Shown: piece by piece, positions 17,852 through 29,449 of the stretch | Layout of the letters: every line of letters starts with the position of its first letter | Position numbering within the stretch: the first letter of the stretch is position 1 | NCBI GenBank assembly: GCA_900557035.1 | Contig: USRA01000002.1 | Span: 8,785-72,784, forward strand | Length of the DNA stretch: 64,000 nucleotides | Origin: an uncultured Prevotella sp. | Lineage (GTDB): Bacteria; Bacteroidota; Bacteroidia; Bacteroidales; Bacteroidaceae | Direction: 5' to 3' | The notes under the pieces: generated by a model | The model's input: the letters and a program-made list of their open reading frames with translations, nothing else | Told to the model about the DNA's origin: nothing | Databases searched by the model: none | Translations under genes and position numbers: made by a program

Positions 17852-18112
17852 ATGACAACATTAAATATACAAGCAGCACAGAATGATATTATTCGTCAGG
17901 TGCTTAATACACAAGATATCCATCTTTTGGATAGGATAAGAAACCTCTTTGCAAATAAAGAGGTAAATGAGGCGTGTATGGTTCAAGAAGAGCCTTGTAT
18001 GACTAAAGAAGAAATACTCTCGGGTTTCGGCAATGCCCTCCATGAACTGAAGTCCTATCGTGAAGGAAAGCTAGAGCTTAAATCATTGGAGGATGTGCTG
18101 AATGAGTTGTAA
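17852..18112 (+). CDS. Putative antitoxin of a type II toxin-antitoxin system
   Basis: An 86-residue acidic, helical protein. An N-terminal region (IIRQVLNTQDIHLLDRIRNLF) is followed by a region ending in EGKLELKSLEDVLNEL, a C-terminal pattern common in antitoxins paired with RelE/ParE-type toxins in Bacteroidales. I see no clear DNA-binding fold. It overlaps the toxin gene by 11 nt, has its own strong ribosome-binding site and comes first, as antitoxins usually do. The assignment depends mainly on its partner. Confidence 0.72.
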   Translation: MTTLNIQAAQNDIIRQVLNTQDIHLLDRIRNLFANKEVNEACMVQEEPCMTKEEILSGFGNALHELKSYREGKLELKSLEDVLNEL

Positions 18113-18437
18113 GATATATACGTTCCCTTCTTTTGAAAGGGAAGCTAAACGATTGAATAAGCGCTATAAGTCATTTAAATCTGATTTGAAGGAATTGATG
18201 AATGAGTTGAGTTCTTCCCCCTCTTTGGGTGCAGATTTAGGTGGCGGCTTGCGTAAGGTTCGTATGGCTATCAAATCGAAAGGAACTGGTAAGAGTGGCG
18301 GTGCCCGTATTATAACAGTTGTGTTAGCTGATATAGAGGATGGCCTCGGCTTGCTTTATATCTATGATAAATCGGAGCGGAGTACAATAAAGGGGAAAGA
18401 ATTGACAGATTTGTTGAAGAAGAATGGCTTAGTTTGA
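18102..18437 (+). CDS. RelE/ParE-family toxin
   Basis: A 111-residue basic protein of the RelE/ParE superfamily. The N-terminal helices (FEREAKRLNKRYKSFKSDLKEL) are followed by the strands GLRKVRMAIKSKGTGKSGGARIITVVL and LLYIYDKSERSTI. The basic residues and the Lys-Arg-rich centre fit an mRNA-cleaving or gyrase-targeting toxin; sequence alone does not decide which. It overlaps the antitoxin by 11 nt, indicating coupled translation. Confidence 0.82.
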   Translation: MSCKIYTFPSFEREAKRLNKRYKSFKSDLKELMNELSSSPSLGADLGGGLRKVRMAIKSKGTGKSGGARIITVVLADIEDGLGLLYIYDKSERSTIKGKELTDLLKKNGLV

Positions 18438-18443
18438 TATGCT

Positions 18444-18489
18444 ATTCCCTGTTGCCGATGCTTGCCAAGTAGTATCAGCAACAGGGAAT
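18444..18489 (+). terminator. Stem-loop after the toxin gene
   Basis: ATTCCCTGTTGC (18444-18455) pairs perfectly with GCAACAGGGAAT (18478-18489) across a 22-nt loop, starting 6 nt after the toxin stop codon. No strong T run follows. Confidence 0.55.
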
Positions 18490-18536
18490 CTTCGTTGTAT
18501 TCGTTCTCCTTGTTCAGCTCATCGCCCATACGATAC

Positions 18537-18833
18537 TTAATGTCGAAAGTGATGAATGAAGTCCAACTCTGTGTCTTTTCTGTCTTTAAGCCATTTCTCT
18601 GCTATTTGGTATCCTCCAATATAGTATTGCCAAACTTCCTCTGGCACATTGTCGTAATAGTTTTCTTTGTTGATGTACACTTTGCCGTCTTTCCATTGGG
18701 GCTTAACGATTATGCTGCTTCCGTTTCCTTTGAAAGGGAATTTACTCTTGGCTCGCCTAGCGGACTTGCACTGGTGTTCCGGCGAATTTACAATCCTTCG
18801 TAATTGTAAGCCACTTTCAAAAATACCCTTCAC
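18537..18833 (-). pseudogene. Remnant of a type ISP restriction-modification enzyme (C-terminal end)
   Basis: A 98-codon frame. From about residue 28 it resembles the C-terminal specificity region of type ISP restriction-modification enzymes: GSSIIVKPQWKDGKVYIN, then NVPEEVWQYYIGGYQIAEKW and LKDRKDTEL. Intact enzymes of this class are far longer and carry helicase and methyltransferase domains. None of that is present upstream, so this is a decayed 3' fragment. It faces the toxin-antitoxin pair, suggesting a former defence island. Confidence 0.62.
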
Positions 18834-19162
18834 CAGAAGGACATAAATATCTTTAGCTTAGAAACTTGCGCGGGTGAAAGGTGGTGAAGGGTGGTGCGCA
18901 ACTCTTCACCTCTCGCAACCCCAGTGTTTATCGGGGTTTCAGCCGATTTGGTGAAGAGTGAAGAGTAAAAAAGAGAGTGGTGCTTTTATAAAAAACTCCC
19001 GACATATAGTTTTGTGCCTGGCAATGGCAGGTTATTGCCCTGGTAAGGGGCAATGTTGTGCCATAGTGAGGCAATAAGCGATACAAGCCGCTTTACGCAT
19101 TGTCAGTACTGTCATGGCGACCTCTCAGTAACGTCTTTGTGCCTAGTTGAGGGATTAAATGA
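18834..19162. repeat. Gene-free stretch with a nested inverted repeat
   Basis: No gene is visible. ACTCTTCACC (18901-18910) and GGTGAAGAGT (18950-18959) form a perfect 10-bp inverted repeat. An inner pair, AACCCC (18917-18922) and GGGGTT (18933-18938), lies inside it. The left side has repeated GGTGAAGGGTGG-type units (about 18871-18898). It may be a transfer scar or a small structured element. Confidence 0.45.
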
Positions 19163-19221
19163 ATAAAAAAATCGCCCTGAAAGGAGAAGCATTATTTATG
19201 CTTGTTCCTTTCAGGGGCGAT
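19163..19221 (-). terminator. Rho-independent terminator of fucO
   Basis: On the minus strand, ATCGCCCCTGAAAGGA pairs with TCCTTTCAGGGCGAT (one bulge) and is followed by a T run (TTTTTTATTC). It begins 37 nt after the fucO stop codon. Confidence 0.8.
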
Positions 19222-19257
19222 TAAACGATTAAAGTATTATTGTATCTTTAGCCTATA

Positions 19258-20412
19258 TTACAAAATCTTGTGATACAAGGCGATGATATCCTCCTTAGAA
19301 ACCTCACGAGGGTTACCTGGAGTACATACATCGGTGAATGCCTGCTCGGCAAGGGCTGGGATGTCAGCCTCTGTAATACCCAGTTCGCTGAGATGCTGTG
19401 GAATACCTACCAACTTAGACAACTCCTCGATAGCATTGCATGCTGCCTCTGCTGCCTCCTGGTCGGTCATACCATCCTTGTAAACACCAACAACCTTGGC
19501 AATCTGTACATACTTAGGTACACTTACCTCCATATTGAAACGCATCACGGTAGGAAGCAGGATAGCACAAGCTACTCCGTGAGGAACATTATGAAGGGCA
19601 CTCATTGGGTGAGCCATACCATGGTCAACGCCCAAACCTACATTGGAGAATGCCATACCGGCAATATACTGAGCTACAGCCATACCGTTGCGACCCTCAG
19701 GATTGGTAGGATCATTTACAGCGATAGGCAGGTACTTATGAATCATCTCGATAGCCTTGAGTTCGAACATATCACTCATCTCCCAAGCTGCCTTGGTAAT
19801 CAAACCTTCGATAGCGTGAGTCATCGCATCCATACCGGTAGCTGCGGTGAGACCCTTTGGCAAAGAGTACATCAGCTCTGCATCTACGATGGCTACGGCT
19901 GGAATATCGTTAGGATCCACGCATACCATCTTCTGCTGGCGCTGCTCGTCGATAATCACATAGTTGATGGTTGTCTCTGCTGCGGTTCCAGCTGTAGTAG
20001 GAAGAGCTACGATAGGCAAGCACTTGTTCTTGGTAGGAGCAACACCCTCCAGAGAAACGATGTCGGCAAACTCAGGGTTGGTAACAACCACGCCGATACC
20101 CTTTGCCGTATCCATAGAACTACCCCCACCGATAGCGATGATGAAGTCTGCCCCGGCTTTCTTGCAAGCCTCAATACCTGCAGTAACATTAGAAACTGTT
20201 GGATTTGGCTTTACATCATCAAATACCTCGTAAGCGATGTTAGCCCCGTCAAGTACGTCGAGTACCATCTTGGCAACGCCAAATTTCATCAAGCCCTTGT
20301 CTGTTACAACCAATGCTTTTTTCCAACCACGACTAGCGATTACTGTAGGAAGTTCCTTGCGGGCACCTGGACCGAAATAGGAAACTTCATTAAGAATGAA
20401 TCTGTTTACCAT
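19258..20412 (-). CDS. fucO: Lactaldehyde reductase (iron-containing alcohol dehydrogenase)
   Basis: Cytoplasmic group III alcohol dehydrogenase, 384 residues, very close to the usual FucO length. It reduces L-lactaldehyde to 1,2-propanediol, a step that removes the aldehyde made from fucose and rhamnose. The NAD-binding motif GGGSSMDTAKG and the metal-site motifs DAMTHAIEG, GVDHGMAHP and HNVPHGVA are present. The gene stands alone with its own promoter and terminator; other fucose genes are absent from the window. Confidence 0.92.
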   Translation of the reverse strand: MVNRFILNEVSYFGPGARKELPTVIASRGWKKALVVTDKGLMKFGVAKMVLDVLDGANIAYEVFDDVKPNPTVSNVTAGIEACKKAGADFIIAIGGGSSMDTAKGIGVVVTNPEFADIVSLEGVAPTKNKCLPIVALPTTAGTAAETTINYVIIDEQRQQKMVCVDPNDIPAVAIVDAELMYSLPKGLTAATGMDAMTHAIEGLITKAAWEMSDMFELKAIEMIHKYLPIAVNDPTNPEGRNGMAVAQYIAGMAFSNVGLGVDHGMAHPMSALHNVPHGVACAILLPTVMRFNMEVSVPKYVQIAKVVGVYKDGMTDQEAAEAACNAIEELSKLVGIPQHLSELGITEADIPALAEQAFTDVCTPGNPREVSKEDIIALYHKIL

Positions 20413-20494
20413 AAATGTCTTTGTTTAAGATTGAATTTATTAATTAATAGTATATTTAGTATATCTATATTGCCATACGATTGTTTGTATGCGA

Positions 20495-20526
20495 CAAAGA
20501 TACAGTTTTTCTGCGATTCCGTCAAG
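20495..20526 (-). promoter_or_regulatory. Promoter of fucO
   Basis: On the minus strand, TATCTTTG (20502-20495) fits the -7 box and CTTG (20526-20523), 20 nt upstream, is a one-mismatch -33 box. The leader is about 75-80 nt. Confidence 0.6.
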
Positions 20527-20615
20527 TTTTTCGTGCAAAAAATCATCGGGTAGGGCAAAGATTAAAGACTTATCTCAAAAAATCGGGTGTTTTCTCGCTT
20601 TTTCCCTTCTACAAT

Positions 20616-20646
20616 TTTGCTCTTTCAAAATAAAAGCGTAACTTTG
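20616..20646 (+). promoter_or_regulatory. Promoter of the GH2 gene
   Basis: TTTG (20616-20619) and TAACTTTG (20639-20646) with a 19-nt spacer fit the Bacteroidetes consensus, about 33 nt before the ATG at 20680. Confidence 0.7.
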
Positions 20647-20670
20647 CAAAGGAATAATTAGAAACAATAA

Positions 20671-24594
<3,924 letters not shown>

Positions 24595-24608
24595 TAAGTG
24601 GAAGATAA

Positions 24609-24643
24609 GAAAAAGGCTGGTGCATATTGCATCGGCCTTTTTT
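24609..24643 (+). terminator. Terminator after the GH2 gene
   Basis: AAAAAGGC and GCCTTTTTT flank an inner TGC/GCA pairing, and the right arm ends in a T run. It starts about 15 nt after the stop codon. Confidence 0.75.
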
Positions 24644-24725
24644 AGTTAAAACATATATTGCTTTCATTTTTCCCGGGATGTATATAAACAAAAAGTGGAT
24701 TAACCTTTCGATTAATCCACTTTTG

Positions 24726-24800
24726 TGATTCCGTTGGGGTTCGAACCCAAGACCCACAGCTTAGAAGGCTGTTGCTCTAATCCAACTGAGCTACGGAACC
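24726..24800 (-). tRNA. tRNA-Arg (anticodon TCT)
   Basis: The minus strand folds as a full cloverleaf. The acceptor GGTTCCG pairs with CGGAATC (one G-T pair), the D arm contains AGCTCAGTTGGATTAGAGC, the anticodon stem is CAGCC/AAGCTG-like around loop CTTCTAA, and the T arm is GGGTTCGAACCC. The anticodon TCT reads AGA/AGG. CCA is not encoded directly; the gene is followed by ACA. Confidence 0.93.
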
Positions 24801-24957
24801 AACACTGCCATTTTTCATTAGCGAGTGCAAAGGTAATACTTTTTTGTGAAACCACCAAATATTTTGGGATATTTTTTTCTTTTATTTCAATATTACGCAA
24901 CTTTTACGTTATTCCTTAATTACCAAAAGCATCTTCATCGATTATTTCAAAGCTGTT

Positions 24958-25036
24958 GCCCTTACAGGGCGCAGAGCAGATGCAACAAAAAACCCAGGGT
25001 GTTACCCTGGGCTATGAGCTTCTGCCCTTTTAGGGC
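24958..25036. repeat. Three-hairpin intergenic element
   Basis: Three hairpins in a row: GCCCTTACAGGGC (24958-24970), CCCAGGGTGTTACCCTGGG (24993-25011) and GCCCTTTTAGGGC (25024-25036). The outer two share the GCCCT/AGGGC arms. I recognise this layout (acceptor-like GCCCT arms around a CCCAGGGT hairpin) as a common interspersed element in Bacteroidetes genomes. It sits between tRNA-Arg and the 3' end of the leftward TPR gene and may act as its terminator. Confidence 0.72.
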
Positions 25037-25073
25037 GTTTGAATGTGCAATCCTTTGATGCACTATAATTTTA

Positions 25074-26723
25074 TTATTTCAGTTTTTTGAGATAACCCTC
25101 AGCACGGGGATCTCCCAGTTCCTTTGCCTTTTCCAGGTTCTTGCGAGCCTCTTCCTTCTGCTTGTTCTCCATCTGGAGCAAACCGAGGAGGAGATAGCCA
25201 TCGGAATATTCTGGAGCAATCTCTATGCAATGCTTGGCTGCACTGATGCCTTCTGCATATCGCTTCACACGTAAGTCAAGACTAGCCCATTCTGCAAAAT
25301 ATGTAGGCTCGTTAGGCGCAAGGTAGCAGGTACGGGCAATATCAATCAGCGCTGGCTGCCACATGCGCAACTTGGTCTCAGCCTTGTATCGTGCATAGAA
25401 AAATGCAGGATTAACAGGACGGACAATCGAATCATACATATTATAGTCAGCGATAGCACTGCGATACTCTCCCTGTTCTGCCTGGAAATCACCACGAGCC
25501 AGATAGTAAGGACCAGCCAGGGTGCCCGAGTTCTTAGCCTCATTGACTGCACTGTCCAGCAGGACCTTAATCTCTGTAGCAGGAGCCTTGAGCTGTATCT
25601 TGGCCTGAGCTGCCTCCAGGAAGATTTCCGGATTCTTGACCGAAGTCTTGGTCAGGGCGATGAACATATCGTATGCCTTCTGGTAATTACCCTTGGTAAA
25701 GATGATACGTGCTTCCTGATGCTGATATACAGGATTGGCATTGATGGTGTATGCCTTCTGTGCTTCCTCTATCGCCTTGTCGTAGGTCCAGGCTGTATAG
25801 GCAGAATCACCCTTATAGATCAGTTTCTGATAGATGACATCAGAATAATTAGAGTGGGCTTCATCCTTGGCAGAAGATTTCTTGATTCCATCTTCCATAC
25901 ATTTGGCTGCCTTGGCAAACTCGTTCTTATCTACAAGAAGAGTTGCTTTTTCCTTATAGCCGAATGCAGAAGCAGGGAACTTTGCCATAAACTCATCTGC
26001 ATACTTGTCATAGATGTCGCGGGACACCTGAGACTTGTTGAGCGTCATCATCGTAATCGCCTCCTGTTCGGTATCAGGAAGAGCAGTACGGATGCCTGTT
26101 TCGCGAAGGGCTGCATCCAGCGTGGAAAGACCTGTCACCTTCAACTCCCTGGCATAGTTGGCATCAATGGCAGTTACCTGACCGTTGCTATGCATGATAC
26201 CAATCACCTGACCGTTTTTGTTGACGAATGGGCAACCCACTGCATTGTCCGGTACGGTGTTGGAGAAGATGTAGTAATTGTAAGTTTCCTTAAACTTCTC
26301 AACGCTTGCGATATCCTCCTGCTGGAAAGGTGACTTCTTGATAGAATAAGGAACGAGCCAAACCTTGCTGCCCGCAGGTGATTCTGCTGTTGCAATGTTG
26401 GCAGCCGTGGTATTACCCAAAACTCTGAACTTAGCCACATCGTAAAGTTCATCGGCACCGAGGATAGCATCCACGTCCATCGACTTTCCGCTGGCATCCA
26501 CGATGGTAGCCTTCACAGCACCGATAAACGGTTTGAAGGTACCGATAGCCGTTCCCTTGTTATCAATAAACACACCTTGTGTAGAAGAGATGATGTTACC
26601 CTCCTTGTTGAAGGTGGTGAGTGTAAATACGCTCTTAGCGGCTTTCTGTACAGAGCCTGGCTGAGCGAAGAGGGATGATGCACCCAGCATCAGTCCCATC
26701 ATGATCATATTTATTCTTTTCAT
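25074..26723 (-). CDS. Exported trypsin-fold pseudoprotease with TPR repeats
   Basis: A 549-residue protein with a signal peptide (MIMMGLMLGASSLFAQ). Residues about 25-180 look like a trypsin/HtrA-type fold (GVFIDNKGTAIGTFKPF, DVAKFRV, VGCPFVNKNGQVIGIM). The position expected for the catalytic His is within FKPF (63-66), and the Ser of GNSGGP is replaced in NAVGCP (160-165); only D95 remains. It is therefore unlikely to be an active protease. From about residue 225 to the end there are several TPR-like helix pairs (AFGYKEKATLLVDKNEFAKA, SDGYLLLGLLQMENKQKEEA). The ATG overlaps the stop of recN by 4 nt, so it is translated with that operon. Role unknown; a periplasmic scaffold is a guess. Confidence 0.82.
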   Translation of the reverse strand: MKRINMIMMGLMLGASSLFAQPGSVQKAAKSVFTLTTFNKEGNIISSTQGVFIDNKGTAIGTFKPFIGAVKATIVDASGKSMDVDAILGADELYDVAKFRVLGNTTAANIATAESPAGSKVWLVPYSIKKSPFQQEDIASVEKFKETYNYYIFSNTVPDNAVGCPFVNKNGQVIGIMHSNGQVTAIDANYARELKVTGLSTLDAALRETGIRTALPDTEQEAITMMTLNKSQVSRDIYDKYADEFMAKFPASAFGYKEKATLLVDKNEFAKAAKCMEDGIKKSSAKDEAHSNYSDVIYQKLIYKGDSAYTAWTYDKAIEEAQKAYTINANPVYQHQEARIIFTKGNYQKAYDMFIALTKTSVKNPEIFLEAAQAKIQLKAPATEIKVLLDSAVNEAKNSGTLAGPYYLARGDFQAEQGEYRSAIADYNMYDSIVRPVNPAFFYARYKAETKLRMWQPALIDIARTCYLAPNEPTYFAEWASLDLRVKRYAEGISAAKHCIEIAPEYSDGYLLLGLLQMENKQKEEARKNLEKAKELGDPRAEGYLKKLK

Positions 26724-28378
26724 ATTCTCAATAATTCTTTGGCATTGGCAAGAGCTGCCTGCGTGATGTCACTGCCACTGAGCATCTGGGCAATTTCCTC
26801 TATGCGCTCCTGGTTGTTGAGTTCTTTCATGTGCGAGATGGTTCCATTCTCGGTTTCCTCCTTCAATACCTTGTAATGATGGCTACCCTTGGCAGCTATC
26901 TGTGGCAGGTGAGTGATAGAGAGTACCTGTCGGTTCTGGAGTCCCATTTCTTCCATGATATCTGCCATCTTTTCAGCTATCTTACCGCTGACACCGGTAT
27001 CAATCTCATCAAAGATGATGGTTGGCAACTTCACGGCTCCACTGATCATAGCCTTCAGCGAGAGCATTACACGAGCAATCTCACCACCCGAAGCCACCTG
27101 ACTGACGGGCTGTAGCTGGGTACTCTTGTTGGCACTGAAGAGGAAGCTGACCTTGTCGGCACCATTTCCTGACAGTGGCTTTTCTGCGAAGGCAATCTCG
27201 AATCTCACATTCGGAATGCCCAGCGGGATGAGTCTGCCCTTCATCTCTTTTTCGATGGCCTTTGCAGATTTCTGACGGATGGAAGTGAGTAGGGCAGCTT
27301 GCTTTTCAGCCTTGGCAAGGAGAGCAGCCACTTCTTTTTCCTTCTCTTCGATGTCTTCATCGCCATTATCGATATGCGCAAGCTGTTCTGCGATGCGGTC
27401 ACGGGTAGCGATAAGTTCTGTTACCGTTTCCACATGGAACTTCTGCTGCAGGGTGTAGAGCTTGTCCAGACGGGTATTGATGGCATCCAATCGGTTAGGA
27501 TCGAATTCCACGTGATCAACACTACTGCTGATTTCCTGAGCGATGTCCTTCAGTTCGATATAGCTGCTCTGCATTCTGCCAGCCACATCAGCCATGCTTG
27601 GATAGACATCACAGATATTTTCCAGTTGATGAGTGGCGTTCTTCAGTTTGTCAAGTATGCTGTCGTCGTCTCCCGAAAGCGAATTGTCTGCCTCGTAGAG
27701 AGCGGTCTTGATATCCTCCGAATGGCTCAGAGTCTCTGCTTCCTGCTCCAGCTGTTCTAATTCGCCTTCCTGTAGATTTGCATCCTCCAGTTCCTTATGC
27801 TGGAAACGCATAAACTCCTCGTTCTCACGGTTCTTGGCTATCTCGGCTTTCAGCTCTTCCAGAAGTTCCTTGGCTTTGCGATACGCATAATACTCCTTTT
27901 GGTAAACCTTGAGCTGGTCGGCATCCTGAGCGATGATATCCACCACATTCAATTGGAAGTCTTCTTTCTGCAGAAGAAGATTCTGGTGCTGCGAATGGAT
28001 ATCTACGAGTTGCTCTCCCAATTCTCTCATACGGGTGAGAGGCACCGGGGTGTCATTGATGAAGGCACGGCTCTTGCCGGCTGCAGTCAACTCTCTTCGG
28101 ATGATCGTATCATCGGCATCATAGTCGATGTCGTGATCATCGAAGAATTTCTGCATACCATATCTGGAGAGATCGAAGTGAGCCTCTATCACGCATCGGT
28201 CTCTTCCTGCCTTGATCGCCTTGCTGTCTGCACGGTTGCCCAGAAGCAGTCCGATGGCACCGAGGATGATACTCTTTCCTGCTCCTGTCTCACCGGTGAT
28301 GACGGAGAAGCCAGGATAAAGAGAGATGTTCAGCTCGTCGATGAGCGTGAAGTTCTTGATATATAATTGCTTGAGCAT
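26720..28378 (-). CDS. recN: DNA repair protein RecN
   Basis: SMC-like ATPase acting in double-strand break repair, 552 residues, the normal length. It has an N-terminal Walker A (GETGAGKS) in the RecN opening LYIKNFTLIDELNISLYPGFSVI, a central coiled coil (about residues 150-370), the signature region (QVASGGEIARVMLSLK) and Walker B (TIIFDEIDTGVSG). It lies in the conserved Bacteroidales order dnaN, exonuclease, coaBC, porD, recN. Confidence 0.95.
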   Translation of the reverse strand: MLKQLYIKNFTLIDELNISLYPGFSVITGETGAGKSIILGAIGLLLGNRADSKAIKAGRDRCVIEAHFDLSRYGMQKFFDDHDIDYDADDTIIRRELTAAGKSRAFINDTPVPLTRMRELGEQLVDIHSQHQNLLLQKEDFQLNVVDIIAQDADQLKVYQKEYYAYRKAKELLEELKAEIAKNRENEEFMRFQHKELEDANLQEGELEQLEQEAETLSHSEDIKTALYEADNSLSGDDDSILDKLKNATHQLENICDVYPSMADVAGRMQSSYIELKDIAQEISSSVDHVEFDPNRLDAINTRLDKLYTLQQKFHVETVTELIATRDRIAEQLAHIDNGDEDIEEKEKEVAALLAKAEKQAALLTSIRQKSAKAIEKEMKGRLIPLGIPNVRFEIAFAEKPLSGNGADKVSFLFSANKSTQLQPVSQVASGGEIARVMLSLKAMISGAVKLPTIIFDEIDTGVSGKIAEKMADIMEEMGLQNRQVLSITHLPQIAAKGSHHYKVLKEETENGTISHMKELNNQERIEEIAQMLSGSDITQAALANAKELLRI

Positions 28379-28483
28379 ATTTATTCTACTTTTTGATAAA
28401 GATATAAAGGGAAAGCTGATTCTGATTTTCAGAAGCTTCCGTTCTGGAAGATGATTTTATGATGATGACTTCTTCCTGAAAGA

Positions 28484-29449
28484 TTATTCCTTGACCTGAT
28501 CCCAATATTTATTCTGTGAAGGATTGATGGAGAAGAGGAGTTCATATATGCTCTCCTTTTCCTTTTGGGTTCCTTTGCCGCGATAGATGTTGGCAAGTTC
28601 ATCCTTCTTGAAGTCGGTCCATATCTGTGGCAACAAACTGAGTGGGCGGTTTTCCTTTGCCTTCTTCAGTCCTGTTTCCAGGGCCGCGGTTATCTCGGTA
28701 CGACCTCTTTCCGCATTATTTGCCATCTCATCGAGTCCTTTCCGATAGTAGTCATACTGCAACTGTCTGAAGGGTTCCAACGCTCCATCCAAATAGTCTG
28801 AGATGATAGCATATCGGTTGCGGTCATCAGAGAAAGCCTTCCATCCGGGATAATCCAGATTCTGGGCATTGTTTGTCAGAATCATGCAGCGCTGCAGAAT
28901 GTCTTCACCGCCTTTGGGGGCAAAACTATCCAGATCGATGCCGATGATAAGATATGCATAATAGGCAAAGAGAGCCGTAAGCTGATTGTCTATCTGCTGC
29001 TCATTGAACTCCAACTGGTCGTATTCGGCAAAACGAAACGTGAAGTTATCGTCCACATTATTATATAAGGTGGAGGTGTATGCCGAATTGAAGACAGGGC
29101 GGTTGGCCTGTATCAGCGCCTTGCAAGTAAAGAGATTCTGGTCTCTGTCATACTTGGTGACGGTGATATTGAAGTTGCAGATGATGCGTTCGTTCTTCTG
29201 AAACTGAAGATGAGTCCATTGGCGATTGTTGACGAATTGCTGCAAGGTTTGTTGCAGATTGTCGAATACGCCTTTCTCCGTGCCCGAGATCTGGGCATGG
29301 TTGATGGTAATCTTAGCTTGCAGCTCCTGTGCTGAAATCGTAGAAGGACTGCAACACAGGAGACCACCAGCTAAAGCTACCGGACTAAAACAGGAGAGCC
29401 AGCTCGTCAATGATGTCGCAAGCCACCTCAGTCTTCGGTTTCTTTTCAT
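28484..29449 (-). CDS. porD: Type IX secretion protein PorD (DUF4835 family)
   Basis: Exported component required for the type IX secretion machinery in Bacteroidetes, 321 residues from the chosen start. The N terminus is a basic region followed by a signal peptide ending STISAQ. The mature part opens with ELQAKITINHAQISGTEKGVFDNLQ, typical of the DUF4835/PorD family, and contains VNNRQWTHLQFQKNERI and LFAYYAYLIIGIDLDSFAPKGG. The frame is open further upstream, but the ATG at 29449 places the signal peptide correctly. This makes the start lie inside the 3' end of coaBC (65-nt overlap in another frame). Confidence 0.88.
   Translation of the reverse strand: MKRNRRLRWLATSLTSWLSCFSPVALAGGLLCCSPSTISAQELQAKITINHAQISGTEKGVFDNLQQTLQQFVNNRQWTHLQFQKNERIICNFNITVTKYDRDQNLFTCKALIQANRPVFNSAYTSTLYNNVDDNFTFRFAEYDQLEFNEQQIDNQLTALFAYYAYLIIGIDLDSFAPKGGEDILQRCMILTNNAQNLDYPGWKAFSDDRNRYAIISDYLDGALEPFRQLQYDYYRKGLDEMANNAERGRTEITAALETGLKKAKENRPLSLLPQIWTDFKKDELANIYRGKGTQKEKESIYELLFSINPSQNKYWDQVKE

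Noticed and set aside
17553..17879. 108-codon frame overlapping the antitoxin
   Set aside because: It is AT-rich, lacks any family motif and crosses the promoter of the toxin-antitoxin pair.
19270..20553. 427-codon frame opposite fucO
   Set aside because: It is a shadow: the fucO frame has all family motifs, and this frame has none and no start signal.
24726..24800. tRNA-Arg used as an integration site
   Set aside because: No direct repeat of the tRNA 3' end and no integrase is seen nearby.
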